Positions 9,301 to 18,765 of a stretch of 64,000 nt of DNA are shown here, one piece after another; position 1 is the stretch's first letter, and each line of letters opens with the position of its first letter. Both the position numbers and the translations under genes were made by a program. Below the pieces are notes generated by a model. That model ran no database searches and had not been told where the DNA came from. It was given only the letters and a program-made list of their open reading frames with translations. The DNA comes from Clostridium gasigenes. Its GTDB lineage: Bacteria; Bacillota; Clostridia; Clostridiales; Clostridiaceae. The stretch covers positions 515,374 through 579,373 of the forward strand of contig NZ_FNJM01000001.1 in assembly GCF_900104115.1 (NCBI RefSeq), written 5' to 3'.

Positions 9301-9861
9301 ATGGTAGTTGAAATATTAAAAGAGGTGGAAGCATTACTTGAAGGTCACTTCTTATTATCATCAGGAAAACATTCAAATGGATATTGCCAATGTGCAAAGG
9401 TTCTACAACATCCAGATAAAGCTGAAAAAGTATTAAGGGTTGTTTGTGAAAAGTTAAAGGATATAGATTTTGATATAGTTGTTGGGCCAGCTATGGGTGG
9501 CGTTATAGTGGCTTATGAAGTTGGTAGACAACTTGGAAAACCTGCTATATTCACAGAAAGAGAAAATGGCGTTATGACATTAAGAAGAGGGTTTGAAATA
9601 AAACCAGGTCAAAGAGTCATAATAACAGAAGATGTTGTAACTACAGGAAAATCATTTAAAGAAGCTGCAAAGGTTATAGAAGATTTAGGTGGTATTGTAG
9701 TAGCTGTAGCATGTTTAGCAGATAGAACACCTGGTAATGTATGTGATTATCCAATGTATAGCTCAGTTAAATTAGAAATAGATACATATGATGCTGATAA
9801 TTGTGCTTTATGCAAAGAAGGAACTCCATATATTAAACCTGGTAGTAGAAATATTAAATAA
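9301..9861 (+). CDS. pyrE: Orotate phosphoribosyltransferase
   Basis: Joins orotate to PRPP to make orotidine monophosphate, the step between PyrD and PyrF. The 186-residue protein belongs to the Gram-positive/Thermus branch ([19 protein letters not shown] near the N-terminus). It has the PRPP-binding signature [13 protein letters not shown] near residues 107-119. A strong AGGAGG lies 8 bases before the ATG. It closes the operon; a long terminator follows. carA, carB and pyrR are not in the window. Confidence 0.96.
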   Translation: MVVEILKEVEALLEGHFLLSSGKHSNGYCQCAKVLQHPDKAEKVLRVVCEKLKDIDFDIVVGPAMGGVIVAYEVGRQLGKPAIFTERENGVMTLRRGFEIKPGQRVIITEDVVTTGKSFKEAAKVIEDLGGIVVAVACLADRTPGNVCDYPMYSSVKLEIDTYDADNCALCKEGTPYIKPGSRNIK

Positions 9862-9883
9862 GTTAAATTTTAAATTACTTAAT

Positions 9884-9928
9884 AAATAAAAGGTAAGTAC
9901 ATTTTATTATGTACTTACCTTTTATTTT
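9884..9928 (+). terminator. Terminator of the pyr operon
   Basis: A perfect 18-bp stem (begins AAATAAAAGGTAAGTACA) with an 8-base loop, ending in TTTTATTTT, 22 bases after pyrE. Confidence 0.9.
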
Positions 9929-10079
9929 AGGTATTTACTTTTAGCGAGATAGTACATATGGTAGAATAAAATATACATAATTTAAGTGTAAAATTAATAT
10001 ATGTACTATTTAATGGATTTTTTTAATTATATTAATTATATTAATTAAAAAGTGTTTTATAGTATTATAAGTTTAAAAG

Positions 10080-12092
10080 GTGGAGATTAAAATTAAATTT
10101 AAAAATTTAAAACTAAACAGTATTCGTAGTAAATTAGTTATTAGCTTGGTAGGAATTTGTGTGATTCCACTAATGATAACAGGATTTGGGTCATACACTC
10201 AGTCAAAATCAATTCTTAGCAAAAAATTGACTGTCACAAGTACACAAACACTTACGGAAATAAATAATGGATTATCTGATTATTTTAATGGATTTTCTAA
10301 TATGATTTCAATAGCAGCAAATAATTATAATATCGTGAATGTTGATACAGATGATAATATCAAATATATACCTGAAGTATTGAAAGGCTCAAAAGAAAGT
10401 AACAAAGATATACTTGCTGTGTATTATGGAAGTGTTTCAGGTAAATATGCTAATTATCCTGTTGAAAAAATGCCTGACAATTTTAAAGCAAATACAAGGC
10501 CTTGGTATAAACAAGCTTTAGAGAATAAAGGTAAAGTTGTAATAACTGCTCCGTATAAAGATGTTATAACTGGAAATAATGTTGTTTCATTTATAAAAAC
10601 GGTAGAAAAAAATGGACAAGTAGTTGGAGTTGTGGGAATGGATTGCACATTAACTACACTTGCAGAGCGAATATCTACAAAAAAGATAGGTAATACAGGA
10701 TATGTGTTTATTTCTGATGTATCAGGTAATATTCTAGCTCACCCACAAGAGGAGCTTATTAATACAGATACAGCATCTAAATTATCTTTTTGGGATAAAG
10801 CAAAATCACAGGATAGTGGTTTTATTAATTATAATGATGATGGTGAGAAAAAGTTTGGAGTATATGAAACAAATGAATTAACAGGTTGGAAGTTAGTGGC
10901 CACATTAGATGAAAGTGAACTATCTAGTGATACAAAGTCTATATTGAAAACAACATTATTAATAATATTAATAATGGGATTAATTTCAGTAGCTTTATCA
11001 TTGTTATTAAGTAAGGGAATAGCTCATAATATACAAAAATTAAAAGAAGTATTTAATAAGGCTTCAAATGGAGACTTAACGGTGTCTATAACCGCTTCAA
11101 CAAAAGATGAATTTGAAGATTTAGCTATATCATTTAACTTAATGATAAAAAATATATCAGAGCTTATGCATAGTGTTACAAAGTCATCTAAAACGGTATT
11201 AGAAACATCGGAAAATCTTGCAAGTAGGTCACAGGAAGTAACAGCTTCTATAAATGAAGTTGCAAATGCAATAGAACAAGTTGCCATAGGTTCAACTGAG
11301 CAGGCTCAAAATGCTCAAAATGGTGCTTCTCAAATGGATGACTTATCAAACAGATTAGATAAAATTAGTATCAACTCTAATGAAATGGACAAAATTTCAA
11401 GCAATACTAAAGAATTAGGATCAAAAGGATTATCAATGATAAACACCTTAATTGAGAAATCAAATAAAACTAAGACAGCTACTACAGAAGTTAACGAGAT
11501 AGTGCAAGATATGAATGAAAGCACTAAGCAAATAAATGAGATATCTGAAACAATAGCCAATATAACAGCGCAAACTAATCTTTTATCATTAAATGCAAGT
11601 ATTGAATCTGCACGTGCAGGTGAAGCAGGTAGAGGATTTGCTGTAGTTGCAGAAGAGATAAGAAAACTTGCTGACCAATCAAAAATTTCAACAGAAGAAA
11701 TAAAGATAATTATAGCAAGCATACAGAAAAAATCAGACTTAGCGGTAGAGGCTATTAGATCCACTGAGACTGTAGTGAATGAACAGGACTTAGCTGTAGG
11801 TCAAACTCAAGAGATATTTAGTGAGATTTTAAAAGCAATTGAAATAATGATTACTAAAGTTGATGAAGTAAAAATATCTATTATTGATATAAATGAGAAA
11901 AAACAATCTACAATATCAGAAATTGAAAATATTTCAGCTATATCTGAAGAAACAGCCGCCTCTTCAGAAGAAGTTAATGCTTCAACAGAAGAAATAACAG
12001 CTGCAATGGAAGAGTTTGCAAAAGATTCAAGTGAACTTCAAATATTAGCAGAGAAGTTAGGGACTGAAATAAATAAATTTAAAATTAATTAA
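10080..12092 (+). CDS. Methyl-accepting chemotaxis protein with dCache-like sensor
   Basis: Membrane chemoreceptor of about 670 residues. A first membrane helix (about residues 18-37) is followed by an extracellular sensor of the double-Cache type ([21 protein letters not shown] and HPQ are recognisable), a second helix (about 288-312), a HAMP linker, and a long signalling coiled coil. The hairpin tip reads [20 protein letters not shown] near residues 500-519. Start choice is unsettled: the frame opens at GTG 10080, but AAAAGGTGGAG (10075-10085) looks like the ribosome site itself. An ATT at 10092 would be correctly spaced and begin the protein at [14 protein letters not shown]. The ligand is unknown. 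A 158-nt hairpin begins at the stop codon. Confidence 0.92.
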   Translation: MEIKIKFKNLKLNSIRSKLVISLVGICVIPLMITGFGSYTQSKSILSKKLTVTSTQTLTEINNGLSDYFNGFSNMISIAANNYNIVNVDTDDNIKYIPEVLKGSKESNKDILAVYYGSVSGKYANYPVEKMPDNFKANTRPWYKQALENKGKVVITAPYKDVITGNNVVSFIKTVEKNGQVVGVVGMDCTLTTLAERISTKKIGNTGYVFISDVSGNILAHPQEELINTDTASKLSFWDKAKSQDSGFINYNDDGEKKFGVYETNELTGWKLVATLDESELSSDTKSILKTTLLIILIMGLISVALSLLLSKGIAHNIQKLKEVFNKASNGDLTVSITASTKDEFEDLAISFNLMIKNISELMHSVTKSSKTVLETSENLASRSQEVTASINEVANAIEQVAIGSTEQAQNAQNGASQMDDLSNRLDKISINSNEMDKISSNTKELGSKGLSMINTLIEKSNKTKTATTEVNEIVQDMNESTKQINEISETIANITAQTNLLSLNASIESARAGEAGRGFAVVAEEIRKLADQSKISTEEIKIIIASIQKKSDLAVEAIRSTETVVNEQDLAVGQTQEIFSEILKAIEIMITKVDEVKISIIDINEKKQSTISEIENISAISEETAASSEEVNASTEEITAAMEEFAKDSSELQILAEKLGTEINKFKIN

Positions 12093-12249
12093 GGCACTTG
12101 AAAATAAATAATAGACCAAAGATGCGACGAATATTTTGTGTAAGACAAGGAAGTAAATCCGCAGATACTGGGGCTATCTAAGGATTTAATGACGCAGTAT
12201 TACACAAAATAGGCTAGCATACTGGTTTATTATTTATTTGATTGTGCCT
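12092..12249 (+). repeat. 158-nt imperfect hairpin element
   Basis: Three nested inverted repeats: outer arms 12092-12118 and 12223-12249 (AGGCAC...ACCA against TGGT...GTGCCT), middle arms ATTTTGTGTAA (12133-12143) and TTACACAAAAT (12200-12210), and an inner hairpin AAATCC-GC-AGATA / TATCT-AA-GGATTT (12155-12187) with loop CTGGGGC. The block is richer in G and C than its surroundings. It starts exactly at the chemoreceptor stop codon. It may be a small non-autonomous repeat or a structured RNA; nothing in it looks coding. The rest of the gap (12250-12501) is AT-rich with no recognised element except the promoter region of the next gene. Confidence 0.75.
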
Positions 12250-12501
12250 AATATAGGAACAAGAAAGCAAATCCATTTCTTATTTTCCTTAAAAGAGACA
12301 TCCTAGCAATAATATACTTATACATAATCATATTTAATTACTATAAGTAATTTTAGTAATATATCTTCAAAAAAATAATATTAATATATATTAAAAACTT
12401 TATATTAATGATAAAATATTGTAGTATAGTAAGTAGTACAAGTTAAATGATTATGAATATAAGATATTAATTTTATATTTAAATCAATAGGAGGAAAATA
12501 A

Positions 12502-13350
12502 ATGAAGGGTAAAAAGAAAATTATAGCATTTACTTTGCTTATAATATCATTACTTATAGCTATAGGGTTTACTATAGTTTCGCTTTTGGACAATAAAGCA
12601 AAAGAAGTAAAGGTAGCAAAAAGATTTGTTGAGAAACTTCAAAAAATGGATATTATTGATACGAAATTAAATGTAGAAAAAATAGAATTTAAATCAGTGG
12701 ATAAAGTAATAAATAAAAATTCTAAAACGCAATATATAGTAGTAGGAGAAAATTTAGGAATAAATTTAGATAGTAAATATGTTGTTACTGGATTTTCTGA
12801 AAAAGTGAAAGAAGATATATCTCCGGATTCAATTATTGATAAAGATAATGCGAAAATATTAGCTGAGGAATATGTTAGCAAAATTACTAATGAAAAATTT
12901 GAATTTAAGGAAGTAAGAGAAGTTAAAGAGGAAGAAAAAAAGTCTAATACATATACTATAGCTTTTTATAAATATGTTAAAGACTACCCATGTTATGATA
13001 ACGAAATAGTAGTTAATATTAATAGAACTTCAGGTAAATTACAAAGTTATACAAATCAAAGTATTAATAAAGTTAAATATAATATTAAAAAAAATATTGA
13101 TTTAGAAGAAGCTAAAAATATTTCAATAGAATATTTTAGTAAATTAAATATTAAATTGCAAATAGTTAAGGAACCATTACTTTCAGTTACATTAAGAGTA
13201 GATGGAGAATTTGAATTATCATATGTAGTAGATCTTAATGTTATAACTAATGATGGTAAAATAGACAAGTATAAGTTATTTATAAATGCAGAGTCAGGAG
13301 AAGTTGTTAATAGAACATCAGAGTTAATACAAGATTCAACAAGCAATTAA
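12502..13350 (+). CDS. Membrane-anchored PepSY-like protein
   Basis: Unnamed protein of 282 residues. One N-terminal membrane helix (about residues 5-27: IIAFTLLIISLLIAIGFTIV) anchors a mainly extracellular domain. The repeated pattern 'VVNINRTSGKLQSY' and 'FINAESGEVVNR', with helices beginning IDLEEAKNISIEYF, is typical of PepSY/YpeB-type propeptide modules, which bind or inhibit proteases or wall enzymes. AGGAGG precedes the ATG at good spacing. It is a single gene facing the symporter gene, and both share the hairpin at 13351-13375. The domain assignment is by eye; the partner is unknown. Confidence 0.7.
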   Translation: MKGKKKIIAFTLLIISLLIAIGFTIVSLLDNKAKEVKVAKRFVEKLQKMDIIDTKLNVEKIEFKSVDKVINKNSKTQYIVVGENLGINLDSKYVVTGFSEKVKEDISPDSIIDKDNAKILAEEYVSKITNEKFEFKEVREVKEEEKKSNTYTIAFYKYVKDYPCYDNEIVVNINRTSGKLQSYTNQSINKVKYNIKKNIDLEEAKNISIEYFSKLNIKLQIVKEPLLSVTLRVDGEFELSYVVDLNVITNDGKIDKYKLFINAESGEVVNRTSELIQDSTSN

Positions 13351-13375
13351 AAAAAGCGCCTAAGCGCTTTTTTTT
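13351..13375. terminator. Bidirectional terminator between convergent genes
   Basis: AAAAAGCGC-CTAA-GCGCTTTTTT: stem plus A-run on one side and T-run on the other, so it can stop transcription from the PepSY-like gene (+) and the symporter gene (-). Confidence 0.85.
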
Positions 13376-13389
13376 GTTATATTTAATAT

Positions 13390-14805
13390 TTATTCAAATA
13401 CTTTATCTTGCCATTCTTCAACTTCTGGTCCAAGTTCTGGTATTGATGAAGCGTAGAATATAGGATCTTTTATACCAGATTTTTTTTGCTTATTATAGTC
13501 ATTAAGAGCCTTGATGGCAATGTTACTAAGTAATACTATGGCTATTAAGTTTGTAATTGCCATAAGCCCCATAAATAAATCAGCTAGGTTCCAAACGATA
13601 TCCACACTTGCAATTGAACCGAAAAATACCATAAGCCCTACAATAACTCTATAAATTTGCAAATAAATTTTCTTTTTAGTTATAAATTGGATATTACATT
13701 CTCCATAGTAGTAGTTACCAACTATTGAGCTAAAGGCAAATAGTAATATACATACGGATATAAATATTCCACCCCATGAACCAACTTGGGAACTTAAGGC
13801 TGCTTGAGTAAGTTCAATACCTTTAATTTTACCATCAAGAGGTACACCAGATAATATAATTATAAAAGCAGTACAACTACATATTATTAATGTATCTGTA
13901 AATACTCCAAGTGTTTGTATAAAACCTTGTTTAACAGGGTGAGATACTGTAGCTGTTGCTGCTGCATTTGGTGCAGAACCCATACCAGCTTCATTTGAGA
14001 ATAGACCTCTCTTAATACCCTGCATTAAGGCTGCTCCCATACCACCACCAACTAATTGATTTATGCCAAAAGCATTTTCAAAAATCAATGCTATTACTCT
14101 AGGAATTTCAGTAAAGTTTTTAAATACTACAAATAGTGCTACTAAAATATATGCTATAGCCATTATTGGGACTAAAACACTAGAAACTTTAGCAATTCTA
14201 TTAACTCCACCAAATATAATAAAAAGAGTAAGTGCAGTAATAATTAAACCAATTGAGGTTCTATTTATTCCAAAAGAATCATTAAATGCAAGTGTAATTG
14301 TATTTGCTTGAACTGAGTTAAATACAAGTCCAAATGATATTATAATAAGTACAGAGAATAAAACTCCCATCCATCTTTTCTTTAGCCCTTTTTCCATATA
14401 GTAAGCAGGACCACCTCTAAAAGAACCGTTATCCTTTACTTTATAGATTTGAGCTAAAGTAGATTCTATAAAACTTGATGCGGCTCCAATTAATGCAATT
14501 AACCACATCCAGAAAATTGCTCCAGGACCACCAATAGCAAGGGCGGTAGCAATACCAGCTAAATTACCAGTCCCAACTCTAGAAGCTGTACTAATACAAA
14601 AGGCTTCGAAAGATGATATAGAATTTTTATCGGTATCTTTACCTCCTGCATCACCTAATAATCTAAACATCTCTTTAATGTTTCTAAATTGTACAAATTT
14701 AGTTCTAAAGGTAAAGTAAATACCTGTTGTTATTAGCATACCTATTAATATATAAGTCCATATAAAATTATTTGCTTCCATAATTAATTTGTTTAAAAAA
14801 TCCAT
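13390..14805 (-). CDS. Sodium/alanine symporter, AGCS family
   Basis: Sodium-coupled uptake of alanine or glycine. The 471-residue protein has about ten hydrophobic segments and clear family signatures: AFCISTASRVGTGNLAGIA near residues 70-88, GPGAIFWMW, RGGPAYYMEKGL, and RGLFSNEAGMGSAPNAAATA near the middle. The start at 14805 is chosen because TATTATCCTCC on the plus strand gives a GGAGGA site 5 bases before this ATG; the frame extends 23 codons further upstream without a ribosome site. It converges on the PepSY-like gene. Between it and the penicillin-binding protein lies a second terminator-like hairpin (14890-14956), so it probably has its own promoter just upstream. Confidence 0.93.
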   Translation of the reverse strand: MDFLNKLIMEANNFIWTYILIGMLITTGIYFTFRTKFVQFRNIKEMFRLLGDAGGKDTDKNSISSFEAFCISTASRVGTGNLAGIATALAIGGPGAIFWMWLIALIGAASSFIESTLAQIYKVKDNGSFRGGPAYYMEKGLKKRWMGVLFSVLIIISFGLVFNSVQANTITLAFNDSFGINRTSIGLIITALTLFIIFGGVNRIAKVSSVLVPIMAIAYILVALFVVFKNFTEIPRVIALIFENAFGINQLVGGGMGAALMQGIKRGLFSNEAGMGSAPNAAATATVSHPVKQGFIQTLGVFTDTLIICSCTAFIIILSGVPLDGKIKGIELTQAALSSQVGSWGGIFISVCILLFAFSSIVGNYYYGECNIQFITKKKIYLQIYRVIVGLMVFFGSIASVDIVWNLADLFMGLMAITNLIAIVLLSNIAIKALNDYNKQKKSGIKDPIFYASSIPELGPEVEEWQDKVFE

Positions 14806-14889
14806 TATTATCCTCCTTGTTCTTCTTAAGTAAATTATTTCATAATTATACTTTGTATAGTTTACAATAATCATATAATATTTGCAAGT

Positions 14890-14956
14890 AAAAAAAAACT
14901 AGTTTCATATTTTGAAGTTGTCACTTGCTGAATAACTAGTGATAGTATGAAACTAG
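14890..14956 (-). terminator. Terminator-like hairpin upstream of the symporter gene
   Basis: On the minus strand CTAGTTTCATA (complement of 14946-14956) pairs with TATGAAACTAG (14899-14909) and is followed by a run of about eight T residues. It lies 85 bases before the symporter start and separate from the terminator of the penicillin-binding protein gene at 15030-15067. It could be an attenuator in a symporter leader. The loop contains a copy of the AATAACTAGT repeat. Confidence 0.5.
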
Positions 14957-15029
14957 CTTATATTAAAAGTTGATATATGAATTTTATTATAAGTATTTAT
15001 GCAATAATAAAGAAGGTAAGAAAAAAATA

Positions 15030-15067
15030 GAAGCCAAAAGTGAAGTGTAAATTCACTTTTGGCTTCT
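15030..15067 (-). terminator. Terminator of the penicillin-binding protein gene
   Basis: Perfect 16-bp stem (AGAAGCCAAAAGTGAA and complement) with a 6-base loop; on the minus strand it is followed by TATTTTTTTCTT. It lies 62 bases beyond the stop at 15129. No gene is seen in 14806-15128. Confidence 0.85.
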
Positions 15068-15128
15068 AAGGGAGTTTCAAAAAATGCTAGGCAGATTATG
15101 GTCTGTTTTATTTCAGCAACTTAAGGTG

Positions 15129-17825
15129 CTAACTACCAGTTACTGTTATAATTTTTTGTTTAGTAATTGTTTTATTCTTACTATCTGTAACAGAGTAGTT
15201 AACTTTGTATGAGCCAGGGGCGGTTGTATCAACAGTTCCGCTTATAGTAATCTTACTTGTTAAATCTCCATCTTCTTTATCAGTTGCAGTTACTCCAACT
15301 ATTGGATCAAAAGTTTCTCCAACTTTAATTGATCTATCAGCAATACCATTAAGTTCTGGCGCTGAGTTCCCATTAGATTGATCAGGTTTTGGAACATCTG
15401 GCTTGGGAGCTTCAGGTTTTGGAGCTTCTGATTTTGGAGCTTCTGATTTTGAATCATCCCTTTGTGTTGGAAGAGTGTATTTATAATCAGAAGCGGCTGA
15501 ACTAGCATTTGGCTTCCTTATAAATACTCTGTCTTCTATAAGCCACTTTGGAGTATTGTCACTAGCAAGTTTATTGTTGCTTTTATTAACCTTAGCAGTA
15601 ACATGAATATCACATACTGCAGTTGGTTCAGTTCCAGCTATAAACATTTCAGTGGTTACTCTTCCTCTAGGGTCATGGCTACAAAGATTAGTAGGTTTCT
15701 TTCCAGAATCTTTACATACACTTGCAGTAACTATTCCATCTGGTTTTTCTATTTCAGTTACTTCAAGGCCCTCATGGGCTGGAGCCATAATTTGGGCCCA
15801 TAGCTTACCTGCGGCACTACTATAACCATTCATTTTATATTTATTATCATATCCTACCCATACAGAAGCTGAGTAATAAGGGGTTAGCCCTGAGAACCAC
15901 CAATCTGTAGTAGAATCAGATGTTCCAGTTTTACCTGAAATAGGCATAGTATTGCTAAATTTAGCAAAGCGTCCATCAGCTTTATCAACTGGTCCTTTTA
16001 AAATATCATACATTATATATGCTGCTTGTGGAGAAAATACAGGGATTTGTTCTGAGTTACTTTCAAGTAAAACCTTACCTGTAGAATCTTCTACTTTTGT
16101 ATAGAATACTGGTTCACTACGATTACCGTTATTTCCAAAGGTTCCAAAAGCAGAGGCTAAGATAAGTGGATTTCCACCATCTAAATCATCAGCTGCATTG
16201 TTCTGTTCTCCAAGGGCTAAGGCAGCAATTGAACTAGCAGAGGCTGCATTATATTTTATCCCAAGTTTTTCACCATAGGCAAGGCCCGTTTTTAAACCAA
16301 TAGTATGTTCTGTAATAACAGAAGCAATATTTTTAGACCAAGTTATAGCATCACGAGAGGAAATAAAACCGTCTAATTTATAATCATAATTATGAGGATC
16401 CCATCCTGGCTGATATTGGTTAGCAATAGATGTAGGCAAAGGTGAATCATCTATTGGGGTAGCTGCTGTCATTATTTTAGTGTCGATAGCAGGGCCATAA
16501 ACAGTTAAAGGCTTAGTGTTAGAAGCTATTGGTCTAAGTGCATCACTAGCTCTGTTTAAAGAGTGCGCTGGCTGAGTGCCTCTGCCACCAATTAATGCTT
16601 TAACATAACCAGTTCTATAATCCATAACAACAGCGGATGATTGAAGAAGTGGAACGCCATTTGCATCAAATGCATCAACACCACCATTATCATTATTTGC
16701 AATGTTTGATCTTTCGTTTAAAATATTTTGAGTGCTATCTTGTAGTTTTTTATCCATAGTTGTATGGATTTTCAAACCACCGTTTAGCATAAGTTTTGAG
16801 ACTTCATCGTCAGTATATTTATATTTTTGTTTCAAATCTTTTTTGACTTGTTCAACTGCAGGTAAAACAAACCATTCATATTTTAATCTATAATCTACTA
16901 CAGTTTGTGAGAAAACAAATTTATTTTCATTAACCTCTGCATAAGCAACATTATATTCTTCTAATGTTATAAATTTTAAGTCTCTCATTTTCATAAGAAC
17001 AGTTTTAGTTCTATCTAAATATTCTACTGGGTCTGCAATATTATTTTCATTATATGCACTATAGAAAGATGGGGCTTGAGTTATACCAGCAATATATGCA
17101 GATTCTATTAAAGTTAAATCTTTAGCAGATTTATCAAAGTAATATTTTGCGGCTTCCTCAACACCATAGACTTTTCCACCAAGTGGAATAGTGTTTAAAT
17201 ATTGAGATAAAATTTGATCTTTAGAAAGCTTCTTCTCAAGTTTTAAAGCAAGATAAATTTCTTTAACCTTTCTGTTAATAGATACTTCATTAGTTAAAAC
17301 AGTATTTTTAATTACTTGTTGAGTAAGCGTTGAAGCTCCGTGAAGATTTTTATTACCATTAACTATATTTATAACATCACGGTAGGCAGCACCTAAAATT
17401 CTTTTAATATCGATACCTTTATGTTTATAAAAACGTTCATCTTCAATAGCGATATAAGCATTTTTCAGATTATTTGGCATAGCCGCTATGTCTATTTTGG
17501 TTCTTATTTCTTCTGTGGGAAGATTATCAATTAAATTTCCACTACTGTCTAGTAATATAGATTGCTCACTTAAGTTAGCAATAGCATTTACATCAAGTTC
17601 AGGAGAAGTTTTTATAATTGCAAAAACATATCCAAGAGCTACAGTAACAGTAAGTATTCCTACTATAAAAATTATCAAAAACATTTTCTTTAGAAATTTC
17701 ATAAATTTGGATTGTTTTTTATTTTTTTTAGAGCTGGATATATTAGTATTATTTTTTAAGTCAGTTTTTATATTTTTAACATTAGCTTGGCTTTTTTCTT
17801 GGTTGAAATTTTTTTTGTCCGCCAT
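15129..17825 (-). CDS. Class A penicillin-binding protein (PBP1A type) with Pro-rich tail and Ig-like domain
   Basis: Bifunctional peptidoglycan synthase of 898 residues. Cytoplasmic Lys/Asn-rich start, one membrane helix (about residues 45-68), then a glycosyltransferase domain with EDERFYKHKG near residue 127 and GASTLTQQVIKN. The transpeptidase domain follows, with SNTK (S..K) near 433, SKN near 492 and SGKTGTSD near 630. After about residue 780 comes a linker with EAPK/PKPE repeats. A final 80-residue domain (GVTATDKEDGDLTSKI, TTAPGSYKVNYSVTDS) looks like the DUF5011/HYR-type Ig fold, probably binding wall polymer or another surface protein. The start ATG has a GGGAGG site. The gene is divergent from yunB, sharing a perfectly palindromic promoter region. 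Confidence 0.95.
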   Translation of the reverse strand: MADKKNFNQEKSQANVKNIKTDLKNNTNISSSKKNKKQSKFMKFLKKMFLIIFIVGILTVTVALGYVFAIIKTSPELDVNAIANLSEQSILLDSSGNLIDNLPTEEIRTKIDIAAMPNNLKNAYIAIEDERFYKHKGIDIKRILGAAYRDVINIVNGNKNLHGASTLTQQVIKNTVLTNEVSINRKVKEIYLALKLEKKLSKDQILSQYLNTIPLGGKVYGVEEAAKYYFDKSAKDLTLIESAYIAGITQAPSFYSAYNENNIADPVEYLDRTKTVLMKMRDLKFITLEEYNVAYAEVNENKFVFSQTVVDYRLKYEWFVLPAVEQVKKDLKQKYKYTDDEVSKLMLNGGLKIHTTMDKKLQDSTQNILNERSNIANNDNGGVDAFDANGVPLLQSSAVVMDYRTGYVKALIGGRGTQPAHSLNRASDALRPIASNTKPLTVYGPAIDTKIMTAATPIDDSPLPTSIANQYQPGWDPHNYDYKLDGFISSRDAITWSKNIASVITEHTIGLKTGLAYGEKLGIKYNAASASSIAALALGEQNNAADDLDGGNPLILASAFGTFGNNGNRSEPVFYTKVEDSTGKVLLESNSEQIPVFSPQAAYIMYDILKGPVDKADGRFAKFSNTMPISGKTGTSDSTTDWWFSGLTPYYSASVWVGYDNKYKMNGYSSAAGKLWAQIMAPAHEGLEVTEIEKPDGIVTASVCKDSGKKPTNLCSHDPRGRVTTEMFIAGTEPTAVCDIHVTAKVNKSNNKLASDNTPKWLIEDRVFIRKPNASSAASDYKYTLPTQRDDSKSEAPKSEAPKPEAPKPDVPKPDQSNGNSAPELNGIADRSIKVGETFDPIVGVTATDKEDGDLTSKITISGTVDTTAPGSYKVNYSVTDSKNKTITKQKIITVTGS

Positions 17826-17856
17826 TTGTTCCTCCCTTTAAAAAAATAATAAATGG

Positions 17857-17899
17857 ATATAAATATGATATAATATAAAACATTATATCATATTTATAT
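17857..17899. promoter_or_regulatory. Palindromic divergent promoter region
   Basis: A perfect 18-bp inverted repeat (17857-17874 and 17882-17899, 7-base loop) sits between divergent genes. Each arm contains GATATAAT, so a TATAAT -10 hexamer can be read on both strands: 17869-17874 toward yunB and the complement of 17882-17887 toward the penicillin-binding protein gene. The two start sites would overlap, which could make the promoters exclusive. No clear -35 elements were found. Confidence 0.5.
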
Positions 17900-17931
17900 T
17901 AAGAGTAAAATAATAACTATTAAAGGTGACT

Positions 17932-18594
17932 ATGAACTATTATACTAAAAAACCTAAAATTCGACTAAAAATTAAACATAAATCTTTTATATTGGTTATT
18001 ATTACCATTTTGATTCTTTTTAATTCAATTTTATACTTTTTTGATAAAAGTATTTTACCAGCAATATTACAAATTGCTGAAACTAAGATGACATCAGAGG
18101 CGACTAAAATTATTAACGAAACTTCTTTGAAAGTCTATTCAAATGATTTTGATTACTCTGACATAATTTTAATAGAAAAGGATAACTTGGGGAATATTAC
18201 AATGGTGAGAGCTGATACTGTGAAGTTAAATTATTTAGCAGCACAGTTAATGCTAGAAAGTAATAAAAGATTAGAGGAATTAGAGGAGCTTGGAATAAAA
18301 GTTCCAGTTGGCTATATTACAAAGCAATCAGTAATTTATAATTTGGGACCTAAAGTCACTGTAAGAATGGAACAGATAGGAAATGTTGAAAGTCATTATG
18401 AATCTATATTTGAAAGTGCAGGAATAAATCAAACAAGACATAAAATATATTTAAATGTAAAAATGAAGTTGAAAGTTATAGTGCCACTAAATATTAAAGA
18501 AATAGAAGTAACATCTCAAATACCAATATCAGAAACAATAATAGTTGGACAAATACCAGATACATCAATTGATTTAGGAAATAATAAAAAATAG
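17932..18594 (+). CDS. yunB: Sporulation protein of the YunB family
   Basis: In Bacillus subtilis YunB is made in the mother cell under sigma E and is needed for efficient spore formation; its biochemical role is unknown. The 220-residue protein has one N-terminal membrane helix (about residues 19-40) and then the typical YunB body: NLGPKVTVRMEQIGNVESH, FESAGINQTRHKIYLNV and EVTSQIPISETIIVGQIP are all strongly family-like. The ATG at 17932 is preferred because TAAAGG lies just upstream; the GTG at 17926 overlaps that site. Its presence shows the organism forms spores. It converges on hpt. Confidence 0.9.
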   Translation: MNYYTKKPKIRLKIKHKSFILVIITILILFNSILYFFDKSILPAILQIAETKMTSEATKIINETSLKVYSNDFDYSDIILIEKDNLGNITMVRADTVKLNYLAAQLMLESNKRLEELEELGIKVPVGYITKQSVIYNLGPKVTVRMEQIGNVESHYESIFESAGINQTRHKIYLNVKMKLKVIVPLNIKEIEVTSQIPISETIIVGQIPDTSIDLGNNKK

Positions 18595-18670
18595 AAAACC
18601 TAAAAAAGCCTAAGAATTTGAAAAAATAACTAGTTATTTTCTGGTTTATTTTGCGCTATGATTTATCATG

Positions 18671-18704
18671 AAAACCTGTGAATAGCTAACTATTCACAGG
18701 TTTT
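18671..18704. terminator. Bidirectional terminator between yunB and hpt
   Basis: Perfect 15-bp stem (AAAACCTGTGAATAG and complement) with loop CTAA, between convergent genes. Confidence 0.85.
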
Positions 18705-18765
18705 GGTTCCACACCTAGCAGAAAATATACTCAAAATATTTAATTTGTTATTTTTTTCAGATCCA

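Noticed and set aside
11330-11764. 144-codon reading frame on the minus strand
   Set aside because: Antisense shadow of the conserved signalling tip of the chemoreceptor.
12405-12593. 62-codon reading frame on the minus strand upstream of the PepSY-like gene
   Set aside because: No ribosome site or motif; overlaps the promoter and start of the plus-strand gene.
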